A stretch of DNA of 64,000 nucleotides. It comes from Methylobacter sp. KS41. GTDB taxonomy: Bacteria; Pseudomonadota; Gammaproteobacteria; Methylococcales; Methylomonadaceae. The notes under the pieces are model-generated. The model saw nothing but the letters and a program-made list of their open reading frames with translations, was not told where the DNA came from and searched no databases. The stretch covers positions 232,935-296,934 of the forward strand of contig PHSP01000004.1 in assembly GCA_002862125.1 (NCBI GenBank), read 5' to 3'. Of the stretch, positions 28,490-38,023 are shown piece after piece. Within the stretch, counting starts at the first letter, position 1, and every line of letters starts with the position of its first letter. The position numbers and the translations under genes are program-made.

Positions 28490-30752
28490 AAGCGCAACGC
28501 CGCTTGTTTCAGATTTGGTCCTGCTCGGCGGCGGGCATGCCAATATCCAGGTCTTAAAAATGATGGCGATGAATCCGCTTGGCGGCCTTAGAATTACCTT
28601 GATATCTGATCAAACGCATTCGCCTTACTCCGGGATGCTGCCCGGCTATTTGGCTGGATATTATTCCTTTGAAGAATGCCATTTTGATTTGAGAAGAATC
28701 TGCGAAGAACTCGGCCAGCGTTTTATCAAGGCCAAAATAATTGGGGTCGATCCTCTATCAAAAAAAATCCACTTGGAGAATAGAGCTGAAATCAGTTACG
28801 ACTGCGCGTCTATCAATGTGGGCATTGAGCCCAAGACTATAGAGAAATTATCGCAAGAGCCAGCTTTAAAACTTATCCCGCTTAAACCGATTTCGCAATT
28901 TATTGCGCATTGGGATCGGTTGATTTCAGCCCTGAAGGATTATAGAGGCAATGACTCTTTACAACTTGCTGTTGTTGGCGCAGGCGCCTCAGGTGTTGAA
29001 ATTACAATTATCCTGAAAATGCTAATCGATCAAAACCGGTGGAATGCAGAGGTGAGCCTTATTCACCGGCATGAATTTCTGGTTTCAGCAATAGACATTC
29101 GAGCCCGGAAACGGCTATCAAAAACGCTTGAAGAGTTGAACATTAAAGTCTTTCAAAACACCGAAGTGCTTGAAGCGCATGAAAACGGCTTAGTCCTTAA
29201 AGACGATAAAGGATTCGTTCATTCTAAAGATTTTTATAGGGCGCTGATCGCTACCCAAGCGGCTGCGCCGGAATGGTTTAAAAACTCGAGGCTTCCGGTA
29301 AACCAGGCTGGTTTTGTCAAAGTCACCGGAAAATTGCTCGTAGAAAATGAAGACGCCCTATTTGCAGCGGGCGATTGCATTCATTTCTCCCCTTCGCCAT
29401 TGAAAAAGGCAGGCGTTTATGCTGTCCGGCAAGGCATGATACTTGAGCACAATATACGGGCGTTTTTTACCCGGCGGTCTCAGTTAAAAACCTTTCGTCC
29501 TAAAAAAAATGTGTTGTCATTAATTACTATTGGAGACCGGAAAGCGCTTGTCCATCAAGATAGCTATTCCTTCCTAAGATGGTTATCGCCTTCATTTTTA
29601 TGGATAGTGAAAGACTATATTGATAGACGTTTTATGGCTCGTTTTCAGGCCGGAACGTTTGCTGTAAATCCAGGGCATGTGAATAAAGCCATGCCTGCAC
29701 CTAAGACCACGCTCGTTCCTGAGGATTGGCAAGATAACACTTGCGGCGGCTGCGGCAGTAAATTAGCGGCTTCCACGCTGGATCACAGCCTCAATAAACT
29801 GACTATTCCCCACGATGACGCTGTATTGCTGGGCGTTAAAGATGGAGAAGACTGCGCTTTGACAGTGTTTTCCGAAAATACGCTGTGCTTGCAAACTATT
29901 GATCAGTTCCGGTCTTTTATTTCAGATCCCTATTTACTGGGTCAAATTGCAACCCAACATGCGTTAAGCGATATCTATGCCATGGGCGGAGTTGCAAAGA
30001 CGGTACAAGTGGGATTAACGCTCTGCGCTGCAAGTGATAAGATTCACCGGGAAGACATTTTTCAAGTGATGTCGGGGGTGCTGGATATCTTGAATAAAAG
30101 CGCTGCTTCTCTCGTTGGCGGTCATACTGGCGAGGGCTCTGAATTGGCTATCGCAATTGCAGTCCAGGGTGAAGTAAAGCCGAAGCAAGTTATAAGGAAA
30201 CAGCTAACAGAGCCTGGAAACCAATTGATTCTCACCAAACCGATTGGCATTGGGGTTGTCTTTGCGGCCAATATGCATGCTCAGGCTAATGGCAAACTTG
30301 TGGATGCGGCGCTTTCAAGCATGCTTCAATCAAACAAAACCGCCATGGAAACTATCAGATCCTTTGATATTTCAGGCTGCACGGATATTACCGGTTTTGG
30401 CCTGTTAGGCCACGCATTTGAAATGCTGGGAAAAAATACTGAAACCGCTTTAGGTATTAAAATCGACTATAAGGCGATTCCCTTATTCGATGGCGTTTGT
30501 AAATTATTTGAACAAGGTTATTTTGCATCGATTGCTGTTAATAATTATGCGTCTTTAAGAGATGTACTCAGCGCTGATGTAAACGATCACAACTTTCCCG
30601 CCCTTTTTGACCCCCAAACAAGCGGAGGGCTGTTGTTTTCGGCGCCCCCTCATCAGGCTGAAAGCTGTTTAAAAGCCCTTTATCAAAAGGGCGTCAATAA
30701 TGCTTGTGTTATTGGCGAAGTTATCAATGAAAATAAAATTATAATTCTTTGA
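28482..30752 (+). CDS. selD: NADH-dehydrogenase-like FAD oxidoreductase fused to selenide, water dikinase
   Basis: Residues 1 to about 390 form a pyridine nucleotide-disulfide oxidoreductase with two dinucleotide folds (LVLLGGGHANIQVL near 12-25 and LAVVGAGASGVEI near 163) and the FAD-site ALFAAGDC. Residues from about 415 to 756 form SelD, which makes selenophosphate from selenide and ATP. Its catalytic motif is GGCGSK with Cys424 and Lys427; E. coli GCGCK has a second Cys where this enzyme has Ser426. The fused form is a known architecture in several bacteria; the flavin domain may feed reduced selenium. No selA or selB is in the window. Confidence 0.93.
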   Translation: MNKSATPLVSDLVLLGGGHANIQVLKMMAMNPLGGLRITLISDQTHSPYSGMLPGYLAGYYSFEECHFDLRRICEELGQRFIKAKIIGVDPLSKKIHLENRAEISYDCASINVGIEPKTIEKLSQEPALKLIPLKPISQFIAHWDRLISALKDYRGNDSLQLAVVGAGASGVEITIILKMLIDQNRWNAEVSLIHRHEFLVSAIDIRARKRLSKTLEELNIKVFQNTEVLEAHENGLVLKDDKGFVHSKDFYRALIATQAAAPEWFKNSRLPVNQAGFVKVTGKLLVENEDALFAAGDCIHFSPSPLKKAGVYAVRQGMILEHNIRAFFTRRSQLKTFRPKKNVLSLITIGDRKALVHQDSYSFLRWLSPSFLWIVKDYIDRRFMARFQAGTFAVNPGHVNKAMPAPKTTLVPEDWQDNTCGGCGSKLAASTLDHSLNKLTIPHDDAVLLGVKDGEDCALTVFSENTLCLQTIDQFRSFISDPYLLGQIATQHALSDIYAMGGVAKTVQVGLTLCAASDKIHREDIFQVMSGVLDILNKSAASLVGGHTGEGSELAIAIAVQGEVKPKQVIRKQLTEPGNQLILTKPIGIGVVFAANMHAQANGKLVDAALSSMLQSNKTAMETIRSFDISGCTDITGFGLLGHAFEMLGKNTETALGIKIDYKAIPLFDGVCKLFEQGYFASIAVNNYASLRDVLSADVNDHNFPALFDPQTSGGLLFSAPPHQAESCLKALYQKGVNNACVIGEVINENKIIIL

Positions 30753-30890
30753 TTTAATGGGTGAATTGCAATAACCGACGCAAAGTGGATGCTTTACTTT
30801 TACTCAGACGAACAAAACAGCCGTTAAAGTTGATTCTTCACAAACCATGCTATTTCATAACAATTTTTTCACAGTGTCTGACCGTGCAAC

Positions 30891-31259
30891 TTAAGGCTTT
30901 TGAATAATTATGGAGGGATGCATATATTTGTTGCTGATTTTAATATGCTTTAAAGCTGCTTCAGCATGCATGGTAGCCGAGCCTATATGCCCCCTATTAG
31001 CGAGTTCTATTGATTCTTGCAGCTCTTCAGCAGCATTATCCAAATGGTTTTTTGCCACTCCTTTGGCTACTAAAGAAGCTTCCAACACCTGTTCCAATGC
31101 CGCCTTTGCATGCCCAATCAAAATCGCGGTTTCACCGGCTTCACCATGAACTGCTGCAGCATTAGCCTGTTCCAGGGCTTCTGTGAGGTGTTCTTCAGCA
31201 AAAACAGAAGAGCTTAAAAGAAGCAATAAACCCGCACAAATCAATGTCATTTTTTTCAT
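30891..31259 (-). CDS. SmbP-like small metal-binding protein
   Basis: The 122 residues start with a signal peptide (SSSVFAEEH). The mature protein is a predicted four-helix bundle of His-rich heptads: EHLTEALEQANAAAVHGEAG, IGHAKAALEQVL, MHAEAALKHIK. This matches SmbP, a periplasmic copper-binding protein first described in Nitrosomonas. Its presence agrees with copper-rich metabolism. It is a single gene, convergent with selD. Confidence 0.85.
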   Translation of the reverse strand: MKKMTLICAGLLLLLSSSVFAEEHLTEALEQANAAAVHGEAGETAILIGHAKAALEQVLEASLVAKGVAKNHLDNAAEELQESIELANRGHIGSATMHAEAALKHIKISNKYMHPSIIIQKP

Positions 31260-31363
31260 AATTTTCTCTTCTTAAGGTTTATATCGGCATGTCCATATCA
31301 ATCTCCCGGACAAGAACCAGCGGCGCTTCTCGTAAAAAAGCCCGGCACTAATCACCTTTTCCT

Positions 31364-31867
31364 TCAATAAAGTTTACCAGCAAGATCAAGATAAGTCAGA
31401 TAAAGCCGCGTATCGAATTCCAACTGATGGTAGTCTGGCTCCATATATTCGCATAATTTATAGAACGCCTTATTGTGCTGCTTTTCTCTTAAGTGCGCCA
31501 GTTCATGCACGACAATCATTCTTAAAAATTCAACAGGAACGCTTTTAAAAAGCGATGCTATTCGAATTTCATGTTTTGACTTCAATTTGTTGCCCTGAAC
31601 TCTGGATACCAAAGAATGTAATCCTAGCGCTTGATACAGCACGTCGATTTTGTCATCATAGATGACTTTACTCAACGAGCCGGATCGACGCAGAAATTGA
31701 TTCTTTAGTTCCAAAACATAAACATAGAGCGCTTTGTCAGTCCTGATGTCATGAATGACAGGATATTTTTTCAACAGCGCCTCAGCCAATTTATCTTTAC
31801 TGATCAGTCCACGCACATGATCAGTAACTCTTGTGGAATAACCCGCCAAATATTTTAATGGACGCAT
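31364..31867 (-). CDS. YgjP/DUF45-type zinc metallopeptidase
   Basis: The 167 residues end in a DUF45/YgjP metallopeptidase domain with the HExxH motif in VVHELAHLREKQHNKAFY, the zinc ligands, and YMEPDYHQLE downstream. The N-terminal half is family-typical but shortened. I start at the ATG with complement 31865-31867; an in-frame TTG three codons earlier is possible. The substrate is unknown. Confidence 0.8.
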   Translation of the reverse strand: MRPLKYLAGYSTRVTDHVRGLISKDKLAEALLKKYPVIHDIRTDKALYVYVLELKNQFLRRSGSLSKVIYDDKIDVLYQALGLHSLVSRVQGNKLKSKHEIRIASLFKSVPVEFLRMIVVHELAHLREKQHNKAFYKLCEYMEPDYHQLEFDTRLYLTYLDLAGKLY

Positions 31868-31914
31868 TTCATGCAACTGAGTTGAGGATCGATTGATAAT
31901 TATGCAAGCAAGCT

Positions 31915-32223
31915 TTAATCCCAGGGCGGTTCATCGCCGTTATAGGCGGCAAAGCTTTTATCTGTTGGATAAGTGATCACGCCAACAGCACTATTAACAG
32001 AAGAACTGTTCTTGGAAGGCGAAATCTTTGACCCTGGTTTAGTTGCCGTTTTCGAGGGCGATTCCAAATCGATGATTCCAGTTTGCCATTTTTCAAAAAG
32101 CGTAATGTCCTTGCCTGCCGGCACATACCATTTCTTAGTGATCGCATCCCATCTGGCGCCAAGCGCTTTTGCAGAGTCCTTTTGCGCATAAGGTACGTCA
32201 AGATAAATTTTCGAGTCCGCCAT
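31915..32223 (-). CDS. DUF5710-domain protein
   Basis: The protein begins MADSKIYLDVPYAQKDSAKA, then GARWDAITKKWYVPAG, the DUF5710 core, a small fold found alone or in plasmid primases and DNA-handling proteins. The remaining 60 residues are Ser/Lys/Pro-rich and end in GDEPPWD, a tail resembling the acidic tip of single-stranded DNA-binding proteins. I start at 32223 (102 residues) because the domain begins there; an upstream in-frame start adds 21 unrelated residues. A DNA-related role is only inferred. Confidence 0.65.
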   Translation of the reverse strand: MADSKIYLDVPYAQKDSAKALGARWDAITKKWYVPAGKDITLFEKWQTGIIDLESPSKTATKPGSKISPSKNSSSVNSAVGVITYPTDKSFAAYNGDEPPWD

Positions 32224-32286
32224 TTTATAACTGTGGAAGTGTAAGCTGGTTGTGTATTTTGTTACATTATAAATCATTGCTCGCAA

Positions 32287-32925
32287 AGCTGGTTCAGGTA
32301 AATCCAGGAGCCTGTCGGACTTAGCGAATCGATATTAGAAAAATTCCACTTTGAGTTTTAAAACATGTGTTTTCATGAATAATTTCAACACTTTGACGTG
32401 TGTTTTTATCAAAATATGCCTTTATAAATCCACTCATGAGTAAAAAATAGCTTCTACCCGACAGACTCCCAGGCCGGAATTAAACTTAGTCAAATGCGAA
32501 TAATTTTTAGCAAGACCGGCAATTTTCCGGCCGTCGAAAATAGCAGGCATAAAAACGCAGTCGACCTGGTAAGTCAACTGCTTGCCGACTCTGCTCGTCT
32601 TGCCTGTGTAAGCAACAAACAGAAACGTCCGGTTTTTATTCTATAGCGAAGAGGTATGGAGGTGAGCACAAGGCGCGCCATTTAATTCATGTCTCACTAT
32701 AAATGAATTCATACAGCCAACCCTTGCGCTGATCAGAAAAAAGACGGGGAATTAGTAAGGTTATTGATGCGCCTTTATTGAGCACACAGGCTATCAAGTT
32801 ACAATGGATTCTGAACCGGAACCAAAACTTTCCGCTCAACTGCTCCGGTTAGTTCATGTAATGTTAAACTAAATTAAAAAGCTTAATGGGATTTATAGTC
32901 CTTGCCCCCAACTGGAGATATCATC
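32287..32925. other. Gene-free stretch upstream of hpnN
   Basis: About 640 bp with no supported gene. It contains the inverted-repeat element at 32307-32469 and, at about 32520-32640, GC-richer sequence without an open frame. No sure promoter for hpnN was seen. Confidence 0.5.
32307..32469. repeat. MITE-like element with 12-bp inverted ends
   Basis: GGAGCCTGTCGG (32307-32318) and the reverse complement of 32458-32469 (GGAGTCTGTCGG) differ at one base. CCAGG occurs at both outer borders (32304-32308 and 32469-32473) and could be a 5-bp target duplication overlapping the ends. The 140-bp interior is AT-rich and non-coding. Similar GGAGGCTGTC starts occur at about 36549 and 38741. Confidence 0.5.
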
Positions 32926-35505
32926 TTGCTTTCATCATTCATCGTCCGTCTTGTTTATTTTAGCAACCGGTTCGCCACGGCGATTGTGCTGCTTGCCTTT
33001 CTTATTTCACTAGGTTTGGGCTGGTATGTTAAGGGACATTTCAAGATTAATACGGATATTAATCAGCTTATCGCGGCTGATCTTGATTGGCGTATGCGCG
33101 AGGCTGCAGTTGAGAAAGGGTTCCCGCAAAAATCCGATTTGCTGGTCGTTGTTGTTGACGGCAATACGCCTGACGCCGCCGAGTCTGCGGCGGAATCTCT
33201 TACACTAAAACTACGCACCATGCCGGACCGGTTTTCGCAAGTCGTTCGGCCGGACAGAATTCCTTTTTTCCTTAAAAACGGTTTGCTATTTCTGTCAAAG
33301 GACGAAATCAACATTAATCTGGATCAAATGATTCAGGCTGAACCCATGCTGGGAATTATGGCCAGCGATCCCTCCCTGCGGGGCTTCTCGGATATGATCG
33401 GTCTCATGATTGAAGGTGTTGAGCGTGGAGAAACGGATTACAAAGACGTGGACAAGCCCCTTAACGACATTGCCGCTACTGTTGAAGCCAGTCTGGCAAG
33501 GCAGGATAAACCCCTGGTTTTGCAAGGCATGGGGCCTGTGCAAAAGCCATCGCTGCGGGATTTGCGCAAATTTATCCTGATAAAACCGGTTCTCGATTAT
33601 ACGGCATTGGAACCAGGAGCCGCTTCCAGCAATGCGCTACGCGCCGTAGCCAATGATTTGCAATTGACGCCCGATCACGGGGTGCGCGTCAGACTAACGG
33701 GTTCTGTCGCCCTGAATGACGAAGAGTTCGCCAGCGTGGCCGAGGGCACAGGTTTTGCCATGATTCTGTCCGGTGTTCTTGTGCTGGTTATTCTGTTGTT
33801 GGCCTTACGATCCTTACGGCTTGTGATTCCCATTCTATTAACTTTGATTGCAGGATTGATTGCGACCACGGCTTTCGCGCTGGCGGCTATCGGCTCGCTG
33901 AATCTGATTTCCATTGCTTTTGCAGTAATGTTTATAGGGATCGCAGTCGATTTCGGCATTCAATTCGGAGTCCGGTATCGCGACCAGCATCATCTGGAAC
34001 CTGACCATGTTAAAGCCATGACGCGAACGGCGCGCCTCATTGCCTTGCCCCTGACCATGGCGGCGGGATCGACCTCGCTTGGGTTTTTGGCCTTTATTCC
34101 CACCGCTTATCGCGGCGTTTCCGAGCTTGGCCTGATTGCTGGGGCGGGCATGCTAATCGCCTTTATTCTAAACATCACCTTGTTACCCGCCCTGCTCGCC
34201 TTTACCCGTCCATCCGCGGAACCGGAATCCGTCGGATATAAATGGGCCGCGCCTGTCGATGCCTTTATTCAAACGCACAGGACCAAAATTCTGGTGACGG
34301 CTTTATTAATTGCCTTCATCGGAATCGGGATTGCGACGAAGGTGCGCTTTGATTTTGATCCGTTAAATCTCAAAGACCCGCAAACCGAATCAGTTTCGAC
34401 GCTGTTCGATGCAATGAAAGACCCGGACTTTAACAGCTACACAATTGCTATTTTGCGTCCTTCCTTAAAAGCAGCTCAGCAACTGGCCGACACTCTTCGA
34501 AAACTGCCTCAGGTCGATCATGTGCTGACCTTGGGAAGTTTTGTGCCCGAAGATCAAGATGCCAAGCTCGACCTCATTAGCGATGCCAATATCATTTTTT
34601 CGCCAGCCATGACGGAAACCACACCGCAAACGCCGCCAAGCGATGCAGAGATTCTTGTCCTATTACATAAATTAGCTGAAGATTTGCATTCAATTCCTAA
34701 TCAACCACCCTCGGCTGTCCGGCTAGCAAAGGCGATTGAGGAGGTTGTTAAGCGACCCGACCCTTTGCTTTTGCAACGATTGCATAAAAACCTCGTCACC
34801 GTTATGCAATCCAAACTGGAATCCATCAAACAAAGCCTGAGCGCCGAAAGCGTCACCACGGACACAATCACCGGTGATTTGCGCCGCGACTGGATTACAC
34901 CGGATGATAAGGCTCTGATTGAAGTTTATCCCAAGGGCAACCCACGCGACTATAAAACGCTTATCGCGTTTACGGATGCGGTAAGACAAATTGCGCCCGA
35001 TGCCACAGGCACGCCGATTTCGATTCAGGAATCCGGACGCACTGTAACGAGCGCGTTTATCCATGCCGGGTTTTACGCGCTACTGGCGATAGCATTTTTG
35101 TCTTATTTAATACTGCGCCGTTTGCGTTACGTGTTGATACTTATGGCCCCGCTGTTTCTAGCCGGAATCCTGACATTGGCAACCATTGTCCTGATTGGAC
35201 TACCCTTAAATTTTGCCAATATCATAGCCTTCCCGCTTCTATTGAGCCTTGGGGTCTCCTACTCCATCTATTTTGTATCTTATGCGCGCGCGGGGCTGAA
35301 CAACCCGCTGCAATCCAGCATGGCGCGAGCCGTGCTTTTCAGCGCGGCAACAACCCTTGTGGCCTTTGGCTCGTTATCTCTGTCTTCACATCCAGGAACA
35401 AGCGGCATGGGTAAATTATTAACTATTGCTCTGTTATACTCTCTCGCCTGTAGTTTTTTTCTATTACCCGCCTTGCTAACCCCCTCAAAATTCGATAAAC
35501 AATAG
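32926..35505 (+). CDS. hpnN: Hopanoid-associated RND transporter, HpnN-like
   Basis: HpnN proteins of the RND/MMPL superfamily move hopanoids from the inner to the outer membrane. The product has about 859 residues, 12 membrane helices in two blocks (about 15-35, 265-420, 450, 700-855) and two large periplasmic loops. Marker segments are FKINTDINQLIAADLDWR and IAVDFGIQFGVRYRDQHH. I choose the TTG at 32926 because GGAGA lies eight bases before it; a TTG at 32902 is in frame but has no such site. Its presence implies a hopanoid-making, probably methanotrophic host. Confidence 0.88.
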   Translation: MLSSFIVRLVYFSNRFATAIVLLAFLISLGLGWYVKGHFKINTDINQLIAADLDWRMREAAVEKGFPQKSDLLVVVVDGNTPDAAESAAESLTLKLRTMPDRFSQVVRPDRIPFFLKNGLLFLSKDEININLDQMIQAEPMLGIMASDPSLRGFSDMIGLMIEGVERGETDYKDVDKPLNDIAATVEASLARQDKPLVLQGMGPVQKPSLRDLRKFILIKPVLDYTALEPGAASSNALRAVANDLQLTPDHGVRVRLTGSVALNDEEFASVAEGTGFAMILSGVLVLVILLLALRSLRLVIPILLTLIAGLIATTAFALAAIGSLNLISIAFAVMFIGIAVDFGIQFGVRYRDQHHLEPDHVKAMTRTARLIALPLTMAAGSTSLGFLAFIPTAYRGVSELGLIAGAGMLIAFILNITLLPALLAFTRPSAEPESVGYKWAAPVDAFIQTHRTKILVTALLIAFIGIGIATKVRFDFDPLNLKDPQTESVSTLFDAMKDPDFNSYTIAILRPSLKAAQQLADTLRKLPQVDHVLTLGSFVPEDQDAKLDLISDANIIFSPAMTETTPQTPPSDAEILVLLHKLAEDLHSIPNQPPSAVRLAKAIEEVVKRPDPLLLQRLHKNLVTVMQSKLESIKQSLSAESVTTDTITGDLRRDWITPDDKALIEVYPKGNPRDYKTLIAFTDAVRQIAPDATGTPISIQESGRTVTSAFIHAGFYALLAIAFLSYLILRRLRYVLILMAPLFLAGILTLATIVLIGLPLNFANIIAFPLLLSLGVSYSIYFVSYARAGLNNPLQSSMARAVLFSAATTLVAFGSLSLSSHPGTSGMGKLLTIALLYSLACSFFLLPALLTPSKFDKQ

Positions 35506-35622
35506 CCCAAGACGATTTGCATCCCCTATATCGAAAGACAAAACGACCTTGACTGCCAATGGCTTTAAGATTTATAAACAATAATGTATCAACACTTTTC
35601 AGGACCAATGCTAAGCGGATTT

Positions 35623-35840
35623 TTACCGCATTTCGTAGTTCACTGGCGGCAAACAGTCTTTGGTCGAATGAAGTCGTTTACGCTTGTAAAACACTTCAAG
35701 ATATTCAAATATATCCTGCTGAGTCTAAGCCTTGGCTTAATAGCGCTGATGAACCAGCTTTGTTTTCAGGGTGTGAAAAATTCTTTCTGAGACGGCATTA
35801 TCCCAACAATTGCCATCCTGCTCATGCTCTGGGTAATGCC
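35623..35840 (-). pseudogene. IS3-family orfB C-terminal remnant
   Basis: The minus strand reads [20 protein letters not shown], then LVHQRY, and after two in-frame stops DIFEYLEVFYKRKRLHST and PPVNYEMR. This is the C-terminal third of an IS3-family (IS150-like) transposase, with the catalytic Glu retained. The two stops and missing N-terminus show decay. It fills the gap between hpnN and tetR and differs in sequence from the IS3 element at 36741-38013. Confidence 0.8.
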
Positions 35841-35964
35841 GTGTTCCTTCAAGAGCGCTCGATGGCTATCGGAGGCGTATGGCTGCCTCTATTTATGCGC
35901 CCCCAACATACCAACAATTATTTCTTGACAATATATATGACTGGTCGTATTTTTTTCATGCATT

Positions 35965-36549
35965 ATGAACAATAAGATATCTAAGCGCACAAAATTACTA
36001 GACCAGGGAGTTTATCTACTGATGAGCCAGGGCTATCATGCAACCGGCATTAACGAAATTGTAAATGCCGTACAGGTTCCCAAAGGTTCATTTTATAGCT
36101 ACTTTGATAGCAAAGAAGAGTTCGCTGCTCAAGCCATTAGCCATTATATTGAACCGTTTATCCAGCTATTAACAAAGCATCTACACTCACAAGTCGACTC
36201 GCTCACTGCTTTAAAAAACTACTATGCGGAACTTATTGTTGAAGTGGAAAAGAATGGATACAAAGGCGGGTGTTTATTGGGTAACATGATGGGTGAAATT
36301 GGCGATACCAGCGAGCTATGCAACCAGGCGCTAAAATCTGCTGTTGAACGCTACAAATTGCTGCAATATAAAGCATTACTGCAAGCACAAAAGGAAGGCA
36401 CGGTACGTAATGACAGAAGTGCTGAAAGTATGGCTAACTTGTTGGTAAATAACTGGCAAGGGGCGTTGTTACGGATGAAAATCGAACAGTCCGTGCAACC
36501 TTTGCAAGAGTTTTGCGATACGTTATTGAATGATTATTTTGTTGCCTAG
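35965..36549 (+). CDS. TetR-family transcriptional regulator
   Basis: The 194 residues have an N-terminal TetR helix-turn-helix (LLDQGVYLLMSQGYHATGIN, then VPKGSFYSYFDSKEEF) and a C-terminal ligand-binding domain of the AcrR/TetR_C type. It represses or activates nearby genes in response to a small ligand, not known here. Its natural target operon may have been removed, since both sides carry IS DNA. Confidence 0.88.
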   Translation: MNNKISKRTKLLDQGVYLLMSQGYHATGINEIVNAVQVPKGSFYSYFDSKEEFAAQAISHYIEPFIQLLTKHLHSQVDSLTALKNYYAELIVEVEKNGYKGGCLLGNMMGEIGDTSELCNQALKSAVERYKLLQYKALLQAQKEGTVRNDRSAESMANLLVNNWQGALLRMKIEQSVQPLQEFCDTLLNDYFVA

Positions 36550-36765
36550 GAGGCTGTCAGACAATAGATATGGTTGCCTGATATTTTGTGGCGCCGTTAC
36601 GCAAAAGAAGCGGGATTCGGCTTGCAAAACAACCTCCCGGATCACGCACAGCTAAAAACAGCCTGGAATTATCCTCATTCAACGCAAACTGTCGATATTT
36701 TGGCTGGCTTTCCTGCTTATTCGTCCATCAATACATGTAATGGTCAAGTAAAACAGGACACTTTC

Positions 36766-37500
36766 TTAAGCAGTCTTCTTGTAGAATTCCCGTTCAAATT
36801 CCAGCGGGGATTGGTAGCTTAATGTTGAATGCATTCGTTTGCCATTATAAAACGCCAAATAATCAATAATACTCAACTTTGCCGCCTCTTTAGTTTTGAA
36901 TTTTTCGTAGTTTAGTTGCTCATGTTTTAAGCTTCGAAATAATCGCTCTGTCGGCGCATTATCCCAACAATCACCTTTACGGCTCATACTCTGTTGCATC
37001 TTCATTATCCCCAAATGACTTCGGTATTCATGGCTGGCATATTGGCTGCCCCGATCCGAATGATGCACCAGGCCTGGCTCAGGTTTTCGCCGCCAAAACG
37101 CCATTTGTAAGGCATTAACACACAGTGAGGTGCGCATGTGATCTGCAATGGACCAGCCCAGCACTTGCCTGGAAAATAAATCAATAACAATCGCGACGTA
37201 GAGCCAGCCTTCAAGGGTCCGGACGTAAGTCGTCCAAACCTTATTGGGCGCAGCGACATCAAACTGTCTGTTCAATAGATTGGGAGAAATCGTCTCATTA
37301 TGATCGCTGTCTGTAGTCACTTTGAAGCGTTTTGGGTAGCGTGGCTTCAAGCCCAATTTTTTCATCAATTGCCTCGCTTTATAGCGCCCGACCTGAATAT
37401 CTTCTTTTATAAAGGCTTCCGATAAACGGCGAGAACCCTAAACGTTCTTGTTTTCTTCAAATAGCTCAATCGCCTTAGCCTCAAGCTGTTTTTGCAGTAT
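36766..37500 (-). pseudogene. IS3-family orfB (transposase), interrupted by a stop
   Basis: The main frame contains a complete rve core: D in WTTYVRTLEGWLYVAIVIDL region, D in LVHHSDRGSQYASHEY, and E in WDNAPTERLFRSLKHE, ending FNGK-like YLAFYNGKRMHSTLSYQSP. Upstream, a TAG (complement 37438-37440) replaces the Tyr of the expected NVYGSRRLSEAF segment, so the helical N-terminal part is cut off. A downstream ATG at 37368 yields only a partial protein. Confidence 0.85.
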
Positions 37501-37621
37501 TTTTTGTCAGTATCTTCAGGTGTTTTCGCCCACGCATAAAAGGCACTGGTACTAACCTGCATCACTTTACATAGCACGGTAACTGGAAAAGTCTTCTGTT
37601 GCTCTCGAATAAAACCGTATT

Positions 37622-37955
37622 TTATTGGAGTTCTTTCGCAAAGCCTGTGCTGAGCTTGCCGAAGGGAAGACTGCGGCCTTTTTTAATATTTCGCGCTCCA
37701 TCCGCAACTGTTCAACTTCTTTACGTAACCGCGTTAACTCACCTTGATCAGTCAAATTCAAAACGCGGTTCTTGGCCGCCGATGGTGATATCGATCCTTG
37801 TTCGGCTCTCACCCATCGCCCAATAGCGCTAAGAGAAATGCCTGGATTATCGGCTGCTTGCTTGTGCGTATAGCCTTTTCATTTACTAACTTGGCTGCAT
37901 CTTGTTTAAATTCAATCGTGTAATTGGGCCGTTTTTGTTTAGTTTGATTACTCAT
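37622..37955 (-). pseudogene. IS3-family orfA, frameshifted and carrying a 23-bp insertion
   Basis: The start MSNQTKQKRPNYTIEFKQDA (ATG complement 37953-37955, AGAGGTGA upstream) is the typical IS3 orfA N-terminus. One G is missing in the NEKGYTHKQAA region near 37880, causing a frameshift; the true frame resumes as IGRWVRAEQGSI. Near the end a 23-bp sequence (37643-37665) interrupts the KKAAVFFAKELQ region. Removing it in silico restores the expected end and stop. Confidence 0.85.
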
Positions 37956-38023
37956 GTTCACCTCTGTTGACATTATAAAGCTGTCTTTAGAAGTGTCCTG
38001 TTTAATTAAACCATTTCAATGGT

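Larger units (their letters stand above)
36741..38013 (-). mobile_element. IS3-family insertion sequence, inactivated
   Basis: The ends are imperfect inverted repeats: TGGTCAAGTAAAACAGGACA at 36741 and, on the other strand from 38013, TGGTTTAATTAAACAGGACA. The 1273-bp size fits IS3. Both orfA and orfB are broken. The element ends only 10 bp from the stop codon of the methyltransferase gene. A deleted relative sits at 25917-26020. Confidence 0.88.

Noticed and set aside
35559-35975. Plus-strand ORF of 138 codons between hpnN and tetR
   Set aside because: The opposite strand carries a clear IS3 orfB remnant, so this frame is a shadow.
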